From Podocnemis expansa (Eukaryota > Chordata > Testudines > Podocnemididae), in NCBI GenBank assembly GCA_007922195.1, contig ML682008.1, positions 4,527,652 through 4,591,651 of the forward strand: a DNA stretch of 64,000 nucleotides, in the 5' to 3' direction. Below, one piece after another: positions 33,121 to 43,249 of this stretch. The notes beneath the pieces were generated by a model, which was given only the letters and a program-made list of their open reading frames with translations, was not told the origin of the DNA and searched no databases. Numbering within the stretch: the stretch's first letter is position 1; the number at the start of each line of letters is the position of its first letter. The translations under genes were made by a program, and so were the position numbers.

Positions 33121-34670
33121 CACCTTACAGTCACTCAGTGATCCTGTTCTTTCTGCCTTGTGCACTCTGCACCGGGCCTGATCGTGGCTTCAACCGAGCC
33201 AGCTGCTCAGGGCCTGCCAAACCATGGGTCCAGTAGAAGCCGACTGTCTCGCCCCCCCTCCCCACCCCATGGAAGGTCCTGTGTAGTTGGGGAGTAGCTT
33301 TCACTATATTGTAGATGAGAGAGCACACAGCATAATGGGATGTGAATGGTCATGGTCTCACAGGGACTTGTGACAAAGGCTTATTGTGAACTCCATGTTT
33401 TTGCTTGGTTACTCCATGATTGCACCAAGATGAGAGGGGACAGAAACACAGTGTAGTCCCTGATGTCTCTGATGCACCTTCTGGACCTTGGAGTGGGCAA
33501 TAAGAGGAAGTGGAGCCATGGCCTGACCTCTTCCTACTGCAGTAGCTCACTATACAGTGGGAAAACTGGCCCATCCCTAATGTGGTGTTTTGCCTTAAAG
33601 GTGTGACTGAGCCTGAAATAAGCTATGGGAAGTCTCACAGGCTGATCCATGTGAGTAGTTAGGGATGATTATAAAGTCTGTGCAATGAAGAGTCAACATT
33701 TTTATTTTTAACTGAGGATGAATAATAGGATGGCAGCAGAAAGATGCAAACATTGTCTAGGTTGCTCCTGCCCCAAATAGGTTGTGATGCCAGATAATTA
33801 CTTAACAATGTTGCACAGCATTAAAATGTTGTTTTTAAATCCAGTAATAGTTGTTCCATCTCAATATCCAAGGTGCTTGCTACTTATAAATTGACTGGTA
33901 GGTGAAAAAGAAGAGACACAAACAAACCTTGTCATTGATCATTTTTGGAAGTCTCCTTTTATTTCAGTAAGAGCCTAAGAAGCTACTGAGGAACCAAGAG
34001 GTCCCCCCCACCCCATGATTGTTTGTTTGGACATTAAATATTTAACAGTATAACAGGCAATTACAAAACTGGACATAAATCTGCCTGCATAACATGCATC
34101 ATTTTGTAAGTTCCTTCATATTGTACATTATACTGAAACAGATGTGCAATGTAATAAAATGCATAAATTACTATACATGGCAAAGTATTTATATTAGCAG
34201 CAAATAATTCAAATATATGGTAGAAGAATGACTGTGAACATATTGTGCTGAAAGCTATATTATGTGCTGCAGTCTTTATGCTGCCTGTATACTGGAGATC
34301 TCAGGGGACCTCAGGCTTCTCATAATGAAATGCACCGAAGTGGAGATGAAACTGTTTCTAGTGTTGTTTAGTGCAAAGAATAAGTGTATTGTACAAAACA
34401 AATAAACCAAAACTCCCACAGCTAATACAGAATCGAAGAAACAGGAGATCAAAAAGATCTGTTGGGTCACAGATCAATGTTTTGTGCTCCATTGATCTTA
34501 TTTTAAATGTTCCAAAAACTGGGGATAAAAATAGTTCATTGGTCTTATATCACACAAAGCTCACCATCAGAGCTCGTTGAAAATTTTAATTACAGCTCCC
34601 ATGAGACGCCTTGGGTAACTCAGATGGCTACAGATTAATATCAAAGGGATTCAGACATGATATTTTTCAA
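33121..34670. other. No recognisable gene or repeat
   Basis: About 1.5 kb up to the DIRS left end. Frames of 64-74 codons without motifs. Confidence 0.35.
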
Positions 34671-34857
34671 TTCTTCATCGGGCAGTTCTCCCAACATGCT
34701 CCACATGAGGTGTTGGCAGCCGCCACAGCCCCGGAGTCGGAGATTTTTGCTTAGCAGTGGCTCAGGCAGCGGTGAGCTGACAGGCACTCTGTCCCTCCCG
34801 CGCTAGTGACGTCAGCATTCCGTCCCCCGCTGCCGTTAACCGCCAGTTCCTTTCTAC
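34671..34857 (+). repeat. DIRS left inverted terminal repeat
   Basis: From TTCTTCATCGGGCAG to CCAGTTCCTTTCTACC. Its reverse complement recurs at 40214-40383 with few mismatches (for example CTTAGCAGTGGCTCAGGCAG is identical). The outer 42 bases also match, in reverse complement, the first half of the internal complementary region at 40044-40085. Confidence 0.92.
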
Positions 34858-34873
34858 CACTCAACGACTCCGG

Positions 34874-36979
34874 ATGGAGTCTGTGGTGGCTTGCCCTCAG
34901 GGGATTTCTGTCAACCTGAAAACAGAGAATAGGAGCATTAAAAACACAATAGAGATGTCACAGACAGAAAACGTTACAGCCAGCGCGATGCCGAATGCTA
35001 AAACCGGCTTCAAGCGCTGTGCTCAATGCAATGAGGCAATGCCTGCCTCAGACGGGCACACAGCCTGTGTAAAATGCCTGGGAGAGGAGCATCTCACTCA
35101 TAAGTGTTGGCACTGTCAGAGCCTGTCATCCAGAACTAGAAAGGAGAGACAGCGTAAATTAAAACTGCTGCTGTTAGAAGGCTCTCTTCGCGCTGCCTCG
35201 GACCCAGGTGCCTCTCCTCATAACCATGAGGGAGCGCACAAGCGCACATCCAGTGCCTCATCCCCAGTGCCTGAAAAGCGTCCTAAGGGTAATGAGACCC
35301 AGACACAAGGAGAACAGTACAACCCCACGGAGGTGGGGGCTGCGGCTAAAAATTTAAAGAAAAAAGCGCCAAAAGCAGCGTCTGCTTCGGTATCGCTAAC
35401 GGCGCCGAGCAGCCAAGCGGCACCGATACCACTGGTGGCACCAGCTGGGGTACCGGTACTCTCTGCCCCGTTTATGCCGGCACCGACTCTGCCAGTGAGC
35501 ACAGTACCACCGCTGTCATCCCCAGCAGAACCGCAGCTCTTAACGGATACGGTACGGATGTCTCTGGGCTCGTCAATTTCAGTCAGCCTGCAGCCTGTAG
35601 CAGTGCAAGAGCCCTTAGACGCTGCAGTTTCTTCAAGAAAACATAAGAGCAAATCTAAACACACAGTACAGATGGAGGATTTAACTGTTCCTTCCTCCCC
35701 CAGATCACCACTGTTTCAGACAGATTCATCTGTTACAGATACACCTGCCACATCTCCGTCAAGCAGTCCTAAATCTTCTAGTGCTTCCAGCCCAGTTCCT
35801 TCTGAGGCTCCACAGCAAATAGTCCAGGCTCCATCCTACAACCCTAATTCACCATGGCCCTGGGCATATCCACCCTGGTTGGTCTACATACAACAAGGTT
35901 TAAACTATACACCTTGGCAACTTTACGGTGCAACTCTACCATCCGGAGCAATGCCACCACCAGTTGCTCAGAATTTTCCACCAGGGGCAACCACAGTGGC
36001 GTCCACAGCTACAGCCACTACTCACCCTCCCACGGATTCAATTACACAGGGAAAGAGTGATGACAATAAACAATTTCGTGATCTCTTCAGGCGTGCAGCT
36101 GACCTTATGGAGGTTTTGCTACAAGAAAATCAAACGTCGCAACATAAATTGTTCAGAATTCTTCAAGCACCTAGCTCCACCAAATTAGCCCTCCCCATGG
36201 ACGAGGGAATTATGGAGCCCACCAATCTGATTTGGCAGACACCGGCATCCGCACCACCATCCAGTAAGAGGGCAGATAAAAAATACTTTATTGCCCCTAA
36301 GGGGAATGAATTTCTATTTAGTCATCCACAACCCAACTCACTTGTAGTTGAGGCAGCAAACCAACGGGGTAGACATTCATATCAAAGAGCTACTTCCGGT
36401 AGTAGAGAGGACAAAAAACTGGATGTTTTCAAGAAGAAAGTGTATACCTCGGTAGCCTTTCAACTGCGGATCGCAAATTACGCTGCCCTATTAACTAATT
36501 ACAACCACGAGATCTTCAACAAACTCAAAGAATCCTTTAAGGTTGCTTCGCAGGACACACAAGAACAAATAGATACTCTAAGTACAGAGGGTCTGCTGAT
36601 AGTGAGGACAGCTCTTCAGGCATCGCTGGATGCGGCCGATGTCGTGGCCAGAACGATGGGCACAGCGATTGCCATGAGATGTGCCTCATGGTTGGTGACA
36701 GCTGATCTGCCAAAGCAGATGCAGAAGACCATAGAGGACTTGCCCTTTGATAAAGAAAACCTCTTTGCGAAAAGTATGAATGATGTCATGCATGGTCTTA
36801 AAGATTCGAGAGCCACTCTGAGAATGTTAGGTATTGGCGCCTCATTCTCAAGAAGAAGGCCTTACAGGAACCAATTCGACAACCAGAGGTTCACGCAGGC
36901 GCAATCATATAGACGACCTGACAGTTACCGGAATAAACCCAGACAACCACGGAAGGGAAGACAAGCTTCCCAGCCGTAG
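34874..36979 (+). CDS. DIRS Gag-like protein, intact frame (701 aa)
   Basis: This is probably the structural (Gag) protein of the retrotransposon, judged by position before the reverse transcriptase and by composition. Near the N-terminus is a cysteine cluster: C49-x2-C52, C65-x2-C68, C78-x2-C81 with H73 and H76 nearby, which could bind zinc. A basic RTRKERQRKLK segment follows, then a long Ser/Pro/Thr-rich region (about 110-400) with a WPWAYPPW block, a conserved central domain (about 400-640) and an Arg/Gln-rich basic tail. The first ATG gives 701 residues. M39 (34988) is the likelier start, because the second DIRS copy aligns from MPN at its own 58956 and not before. The frame has no stop or frameshift, unlike the pol region downstream. 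Role in packaging is inferred from family knowledge. Confidence 0.8.
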   Translation: MESVVACPQGISVNLKTENRSIKNTIEMSQTENVTASAMPNAKTGFKRCAQCNEAMPASDGHTACVKCLGEEHLTHKCWHCQSLSSRTRKERQRKLKLLLLEGSLRAASDPGASPHNHEGAHKRTSSASSPVPEKRPKGNETQTQGEQYNPTEVGAAAKNLKKKAPKAASASVSLTAPSSQAAPIPLVAPAGVPVLSAPFMPAPTLPVSTVPPLSSPAEPQLLTDTVRMSLGSSISVSLQPVAVQEPLDAAVSSRKHKSKSKHTVQMEDLTVPSSPRSPLFQTDSSVTDTPATSPSSSPKSSSASSPVPSEAPQQIVQAPSYNPNSPWPWAYPPWLVYIQQGLNYTPWQLYGATLPSGAMPPPVAQNFPPGATTVASTATATTHPPTDSITQGKSDDNKQFRDLFRRAADLMEVLLQENQTSQHKLFRILQAPSSTKLALPMDEGIMEPTNLIWQTPASAPPSSKRADKKYFIAPKGNEFLFSHPQPNSLVVEAANQRGRHSYQRATSGSREDKKLDVFKKKVYTSVAFQLRIANYAALLTNYNHEIFNKLKESFKVASQDTQEQIDTLSTEGLLIVRTALQASLDAADVVARTMGTAIAMRCASWLVTADLPKQMQKTIEDLPFDKENLFAKSMNDVMHGLKDSRATLRMLGIGASFSRRRPYRNQFDNQRFTQAQSYRRPDSYRNKPRQPRKGRQASQP

Positions 36980-36999
36980 CAACCTGCACAGTCTTCAAA

Positions 37000-38975
37000 T
37001 GTCAAACAGCAGTTTTGATGGGCAGGTTGAGGGACTGGTCAGCCACTTATCTTCTCAGTGCCCGCGGTCACCACACAGCCCTCTGTTCAGCAACAGACTC
37101 CAACTTTTCCTCCACATCTGGAAGTATGTAATGTCAGACAAATGGGTCATCGAGATTGGCCGAGATGGCTATTTCATTCCTTTTACAGCCACATACCTAA
37201 CCTCCCCCCCTCCCTTTTCAGAGACCCCAATCACGTACAAATTCTACAAGAAGAAATCCAACATCTTCTTTGCGTAGGAGCCATCGAAGCTGTCCCAGAT
37301 CATCAAAAGGGGAAAGGGTTTTACTCTCCATACTTTCTCACAGAGAAAAAAACTGGGGGTTGAAGACCGATTCTCAACCTTTGTCAGCTAAACAAATACA
37401 TCCAGGTCAAGAAATTCAAGATGGTGACTCTAAACAAGATACTCCCGACCCTTCAACGAGATGATTGGCTGGCCTCCCTCGACCTCAGAGATGCTTATTT
37501 CCATATATCTGTTCATCAGTCCCACAGACGGTTTCTACGATTCCAATTTCTTCAACATCATTATCAATATACGGTGCTCCCCTTTGGACTATGTACAGCA
37601 CCAAGAGGGTTTTGTTTTTTTTTTCCCCAAGACCATAGCACCGGTCATTGCATTTCTGCGCAGAAGATGGGTTCAGATATTCCCATATCTCAACGATTTC
37701 CTGATCAAGGTATCTACATATCGTCGTGCAGTGCAGGCAGTACACATAACAGTCGAACTTTTCCTGTCCTTAGGCATCAACATAAATTACGAAAAGTCCT
37801 CTCTGCTCCCGTCACAGGACATTCACTTCATCGGAGCACGGATTCAGTCAACCACAGCAACAGCCGTTCTTCCCCTCGAGAGGTTCCACAATTTACATCA
37901 GATAGCAACTACCATACAAACTTCAAAGATTATTTCGGCCCAAACAGCAATGCAGATGCTAGGACACGTGGCAGCGACGATCCCCTTAGTGAACAATGCC
38001 AGACTCCGGATGAGACCATTTCAGTTGTGGTTCCTATCACGTTTCAGGCATCGCAGCAATTCCTCAGGAACATTCTTAATCCTTCCGAAGGTCACCAGAG
38101 ACTCACTGAGCTGGTGGATGGACCGCACCAACCTCCTTGGGAGTGTCCCATTCTCACCACCCCAACTGGAAGTGGTTATAATGACATATGCCTCTCTTTT
38201 GGGATGGGGAGCGCACTGCCAAGAACAAGCAGTTCAAGGCAGATGGAACCTATAAGAGAGACATCTACACATAAACCTACTAGAAATAAAAGCGGTTCAC
38301 AGGGCATGCCAACATTTTCTCCCTGTGATTGCCAGGAAAGTCGTAACAGTTCATACCGACAATATGACGACAATGTTTTATATAAATTGTCAGGGAGGAA
38401 CCAGATCTTGATCCCTTTGTCTGGAGGCCATCGAACTTTGGGACTGGTGTATACAACACGGCATAAAGGTGGTTGCAGAATACCTTCCGGTCAAGAAAAA
38501 TGTTGTAGCGGATTCCCTCAGTCGCTTATTTCCCAATCAACACGAATGGGAGATCAAGCAAGATGTCATTCAGGATATCTTTGCGAAGTGGGGAACTCCC
38601 ACTATGGACTTATTTGCCACCATAGGCAACAAGAAGTGCATCAAGTACTGCTCCTGGGAAGGCAAAGGTCGAGGCTCGAGCGGGGACACATTTCCCCACA
38701 ACTGGGGTGACACACTACTTTATGCATTTCTGCCCATACCACTGATCCAGCGAACTCTCCAAAAAATCAGGCACGACAGAGCACGAGTAATCATGATTAC
38801 TCCGGCATGGCCGCGCCAAATATGGTACAGTTTGCTGATGGAAATGTCCATAACAATGCCAATCCCTCTGCCACTAGTACCAGATCTCTTATCGCAGAGC
38901 CTTGGATCTCACACACATCCCAGTCTGGACAGACTATATCTGATGGCATGGAACCTCGATGGTTCAGAGAGGTAG
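37000..38975 (+). pseudogene. DIRS reverse transcriptase / RNase H, decayed
   Basis: The pieces in order are WVIEIGRDGYFIPF (frame 3), then AIEAVPDHQKGKGFYSPYF and SLDLRDAYFHISV (frame 2), LPFGLCTAPR, then PYLNDFLIK and the RNase H block ASLLGWGAHC, LLEIKAV and VHTDN (frame 3). Defects: a frameshift near the C-rich run at about 37203; a stop at 37361 where the second copy has TGG; a frameshift in the T run at about 37612-37625; and stops at 38253 and about 38408. Two catalytic changes are visible. The polymerase YLDD-type box reads YLND, and the first RNase H aspartate (TDAS) reads TYAS. The segment after RNase H (WGTPTMDLFAT to TPAWPRQIWY) is also typical of DIRS pol and has been compared with methyltransferases in some family members; no clear catalytic motif is seen. 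Confidence 0.88.
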
Positions 38976-40003
38976 AGCTTCAGTGTTCTAGTAAGGTCCG
39001 GCACATTTTATTGAATAGTAGAAAGTCATCCACAAGAACTACTTACCTGCAGAAGTTGCGTCGATTCTCTCATCGGTGCTCCCAAGGGTCCATTTGTCCG
39101 ACGACAGCGTCCATCCTGGTAATCCTGGAGTACCTACTGCACCTAAAAGAGACAAAAGTAACGGTTAGCATGATTAAAGTACACCTCGTGGCGATTTCAA
39201 CGTCTCACGAAGAGGTGGATGGTGACACACTATTTACTCATAAAATCATCAAACGCTTTATGGTGGGCATGCAGAATCTTTATCCTCATGTTCAACCACC
39301 AGCAACACCGTGGGACCTTACAGTAGTACTTAAGGCATTAATGAAACAACCCTTTGAGCCACTGGGTAAAGCCTCTCTACTACATCTATCGATGAAGGTC
39401 GCTTTCCTTGTAGCCATTACCTCTGCAAGGCGAGTAAGCGAGATGGCAGCACTAATGGCGCACCCACCATATACCATATTCTACAAGGACAAGGTATGCT
39501 TGCGACTGCATCCAAAATTTGTTCCAAAACTGGCATCTTCTTTCCACATCAACCAAACAATCCATTTACCTGTTTTCTATCCTAAACCACACGCCACACC
39601 GCAACAGCGACTACTTCATACCCTTGATGTCAGGCAGGCGCTGGTGTTTTATTTGGAAAGAACAAAACCCTTTCAGAGATCGGAACGTCTTTTTATCTCC
39701 ACCAACGAGCGCTCCAAGGGCCAACCAATCTCTAAGCAGAGGTTGTCCAATTGGATTTCATCTTGCATCTACCTGGTGTATTCCACATCCCAGACAACAA
39801 CACCTGATACCGTACATGCACACTCCACGAGGGCCATGGCTTCTTCCGTAGCATTCCTTACAAAGGTTCCTCTACATGCCATCTGCCAAGCAGCAACTTG
39901 GTCCTCCAGTGATACTTTTGCTAGACGTTATGCATTAGAGCAAATATCGTCTTTGGACACTGCATTGGGTCAAGCAGTCCTAAAAACTGTTGCTGAGATG
40001 TAG
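38807..40003 (+). CDS. DIRS tyrosine recombinase, intact frame (398 aa)
   Basis: It would integrate the circular DNA intermediate by cutting and rejoining through a tyrosine. Catalytic residues are all visible: R209 in SARRVSEMAAL, H339 and R342 in HAHSTRA, W365 in AATWSSSD (the H/W position) and the nucleophile Y375 in FARRYALE. The N-terminal core-binding part includes SSTRTTYLQKLRRF and the helix block LVAISTSHEE. The first ATG at 38807 overlaps the end of the RNase H frame in another frame; similarity to the second DIRS copy begins at about residue 45, so the true start may be internal or translation may be coupled to pol. It ends 41 bp before the internal complementary region. Confidence 0.9.
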   Translation: MAAPNMVQFADGNVHNNANPSATSTRSLIAEPWISHTSQSGQTISDGMEPRWFREVELQCSSKVRHILLNSRKSSTRTTYLQKLRRFSHRCSQGSICPTTASILVILEYLLHLKETKVTVSMIKVHLVAISTSHEEVDGDTLFTHKIIKRFMVGMQNLYPHVQPPATPWDLTVVLKALMKQPFEPLGKASLLHLSMKVAFLVAITSARRVSEMAALMAHPPYTIFYKDKVCLRLHPKFVPKLASSFHINQTIHLPVFYPKPHATPQQRLLHTLDVRQALVFYLERTKPFQRSERLFISTNERSKGQPISKQRLSNWISSCIYLVYSTSQTTTPDTVHAHSTRAMASSVAFLTKVPLHAICQAATWSSSDTFARRYALEQISSLDTALGQAVLKTVAEM

Positions 40004-40043
40004 CCGAAGTTCCCACCTCCTAGGATAATGACTGCTACACAAT

Positions 40044-40152
40044 CACCTCAGGTGGAGCATGTCGGGAGCACTGCCCGACGAAGAAATGGAGGTTACTCAC
40101 CTTCGTGCAGTAGCTGAAGTTCTTCGAGGTGCGTCCTCCCGACATGCTCCAC
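40044..40152 (+). repeat. DIRS internal complementary region
   Basis: The first half (40044-40085, CACCTCAGGTGGAGCATGTC...) is the reverse complement of the outer left repeat at 34671. The second half (40086-40152, ATGGAGGTTACTCACCTTCG...) is the reverse complement of the outermost right end at 40367-40435. In DIRS elements this region bridges the two ends and templates completion of the circular DNA. It overlaps no coding frame here. Confidence 0.9.
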
Positions 40153-40213
40153 GACCCGCCCTCCTCCCCTCTGCTTCGGAGTGTTTTTCTTTATTCTGAT
40201 GGGTTATCTCCGG

Positions 40214-40435
40214 GGTAGAAAGGAACTGGAGGTTAACGGCAGCAGGGGACGGAATGCTGATGTCACTAGCGTGGGAGAGACAGAGTGCCTGTCAGCTCAC
40301 CGCTGCCTGAGCCACTGCTAAGCAAAAATCTCCGACTCCGGGGCTGTGGTGGCTGCCAACACCTCAGGTGGAGCATGTCGGGAGCACGCACCTCGAAGAA
40401 CTTTGGCTACTGCATGAAGGTGAGTAACCTCCATT
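40214..40435 (-). repeat. DIRS right inverted terminal repeat, longer than the left
   Basis: Inverted copy of the left repeat, from GGTAGAAAGGAACTGGAGG outward. It carries an extra outer segment of about 50 bases (40384-40435, ending GTGAGTAACCTCCATT) that is absent from the left repeat but present, inverted, in the internal complementary region. Unequal ends of this kind are usual for DIRS. Confidence 0.9.
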
Positions 40436-42601
40436 TTTTGTTGACCAAAACTGAAGCAAAATACTTAAATTTGGATTTTCCCAATGAAAATTAAACAAAA
40501 ATGGGCATAATCAAAGGTTTTCTTCACCAAATTTATTTACTTACTTTTTTTTATTTTTTTTCAGAAAATCTCATTAAAAAACATTTTGATGGAAAATACA
40601 CAACCAACTTCATTTGTCCCTTTGCTTGACTTTTTGAAGGCTATATAGGAATGACAGTTGCAAAGATTACTTCTTCTCCCATGCTAAAAAATAAAGGGCT
40701 GAATTAACAACAATCATGTTTGCATCTCTTCCTGCCCCCCTTCCCCCCGTTGTGGTTCTGAGGAGATAAAGCAGACAGAGACAGTGCAAGGATTTTTAGG
40801 TTAACTAACCTTCCATTTATATTTTATTCTCAAAAGTTTCTGGGTTGCATTATTTGAAAGACTATTAATATTTAGTATAGTTTACTGAATGCTTAGAATG
40901 CAACAGTGTTAAATGTTTTGTTTGTGTTGATGTGAAGTAAATTGATCAAATTAATTATAGAAGTGGCCAAATTGTTCAGTTAAATCAAGGTTAATAACTG
41001 AACATGGGTGTAACTACTCTATCAAAAAGGATAAGAATGTTTATGTATCTTGTTTGCAAAGTCAGTTAATCTCTTATTGACAAATCAAGGAGGAAAAGAT
41101 GTCCTTTGAAAAGCTTTGGAGACTCTTAGTTTCAGCTAAAGGGTGGGGGGGATAAGAGGAAAAAGAATCAAAAGTTGTGGTACAAAATGTAAGAAATACC
41201 ATAAACATTTAAAACATAAAACATTCTGGTGCATATTAATGAAATATGAGTTTAACATTGCCAACAGAAAGACAGTGTGTTAGATTAATCTGCAATTTAT
41301 CATAGTGCCATACATTAAAATTTGAAACAACAGCTCAAATAATTCTGTGCTTATACATCTCTCCTGTCATCTGCAGTGTGGTAGAGGCACTGCTGATTCC
41401 TGCTAATCACTGGGCAGTGAGACACCTGAAAGTGTGCTTCCAGAACAGAAAATCACCAATACTACCTATGTAAAAGACTTCATAAAAAGTCTTTAGTTGT
41501 CATAGTGTTGGGCTTTGTTAATGGTTAAATGTGGCATTTTATTTCTCCAGATTTTAGCCAATGCATGTTAGTAGTAGTAGACACTGGTAATTCTTAAACT
41601 TGGGACCAAATTCAGAGCTGAATCATAAAGCAGTATATGTTACACACTGATAAAGAATTGTAAGGAAATTTATCAGAATCCGAGTGTTAGAGAGTCTGTT
41701 AGTATAACTCTTACTCTGAGAGCAGGAAGTAGGAGAATGAAGATGTTAATTAACATGAGGAGTGGCTTACTGAATTTAAAAATATTTAAAACTCTTATTA
41801 GTTCCTTCTCTTGCTACGCTCTTTACTTCCAGTCCCTTAGTGTGTGAATTACATCCTTACACACCATTAAACTCAGTAGGGTACATTATGTAGAGATGCA
41901 CAGGCTATACAAATTACATATCTATAAGTAATTGAAATTGCAGGGGATTTTAAGTTAGTTTAACAATATGACTATACTAGCGACTGTACATGTCTCCATG
42001 TGCAGGCTTGTGACATAAGTCCCCTATTCTGCACAGTTAAGGTATTTCTCCACATCTTGTGGCATATGAGGACACCCACTGCACACCCAGTTAGCATGGA
42101 TAGACAATTGCTTAGGAAAATATAGTAGAGTGGACTACATACTTGGACCTCCAGGATATTTACTCTACACAGCTTTCTACATGCTCAAGCAGTTTCCAAC
42201 ATTGACACTGCTTAGCAGTCTAGTGTCCCCCTGCCTGCCTGCTGCTGGACCTTTCCCCTGGCACAGAGAACATTTCCTGCTGAAAGTTATCAAGCAGTGG
42301 ATGAAGAATCTGGCAGGACAGAGGCAGTGGGAAAAGGCCTTGGTAGGCAGAGACTGAGGGGAAAGGCTGCAGCAGTGGAGGCAGTGAACAAATGCTTTAA
42401 TGGGAAGTGGGGGGAATACTGGAGCCTATCCCAGTTGTTTTTGCCCTGACAGAGCCTTTCCCCACCTACCTTCCTGCTGCCAGTGCCTTTCACTGTGGTG
42501 TGTAACTAGTCACTACGCTACGCAGCAGATGTGTATGGAGCCTGCCTTTCCCTGAGGCATGTTCCTGCACATGTAATGCCTGTGCTCTTCATGTTGCTCT
42601 A
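40436..42601. other. No recognisable gene or repeat
   Basis: About 2.2 kb of AT-rich DNA right of the DIRS element; no motif, frame or terminal repeat recognised. Confidence 0.4.
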
Positions 42602-42832
42602 AGCCTATGTCTATAATGATGGCAGCAATTTCACTGCCGTCAGTCCGCCCTTCCAAGGAGCGGATTGCGGTGAGTTTGAACTCGCCACACAGCTCCTGGA
42701 AGTCGACCCCAGGAGTGGCTTAGAAAGTCACCACCGGTTACGCAAGGAATTTTATATTTCTTGTGTAACTGGCAGTCAACTGCTGCTGGAAAGCCGCCAG
42801 ATGTAGACTAGGGCTCAGTGTATACATAGCCT
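42602..42832. mobile_element. MITE with AGCCTATGTCTATA ends (231 bp)
   Basis: Left end AGCCTATGTCTATAATG; right end CAGTGTATACATAGCCT. Related ends to the TATGTCTACACT family, but the interior is GC-richer and not built of one palindromic word. Non-coding. Confidence 0.6.
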
Positions 42833-42953
42833 ATAATTCCTGAAGAACGTGTTTAAAGGTGAGTAGAGAGGAGTAAGCAAGCAAGCTAATTCAATGTAAT
42901 ATATGTGCTATGGGCACTGGAAGGCAGTGTGCTACCCCAATTTAAACTCCCTT

Positions 42954-43249
42954 AGGGCTAGTCTATACTGGTTGCCCTTTTTGGCGGCAGTCGAACTGAG
43001 ATACACAAGTTACTTAAAATAACTTGTGTACCACAGTTTAAATGCCTAACTCCTAGCTTGTGCATTGTGCTGAGTCAAAGGGTGGGGGCCTCTTTTTCAA
43101 TTCAGTGCTACCCAGTTGCTGGAGTGGTGTTCCAGGATCGAATTGAACTTCCTGATCAGCTGAGTGGGTCTTCACAGACCCCAGCAATGGATCAGGCAGT
43201 TTGAACCAGTGGTGAATTTTCTACCATCAGTGAAGACCTGCTCTTAGAT
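42954..43249. mobile_element. Probable MITE related to the TATGTCTACACT family
   Basis: Left end AGGGCTAGTCTATACTGG; right end CATCAGTGAAGACCTGCTCT, which on the other strand gives AGAGCAGGTCTTCACTGA. The ends match only in part, so the boundaries are tentative. Confidence 0.45.

Larger units (their letters stand above)
34671..40435 (+). mobile_element. DIRS-type tyrosine-recombinase retrotransposon, structurally complete (5765 bp)
   Basis: The order is left inverted terminal repeat, Gag-like frame, reverse transcriptase/RNase H, tyrosine recombinase, internal complementary region, right inverted terminal repeat. This is the diagnostic plan of DIRS1-like elements, which integrate with a tyrosine recombinase through a circular intermediate instead of an integrase and make no target-site duplication; none is seen here. 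Gag and recombinase frames are open, but the pol region has frameshifts, stops and altered catalytic residues, so this copy cannot move by itself. A related copy in the same orientation starts 18 kb downstream (58611). Confidence 0.93.

Noticed and set aside
38807..40003. Host-domesticated recombinase gene
   Set aside because: It sits in its normal place in a DIRS element bounded by inverted repeats; intactness alone does not show domestication.
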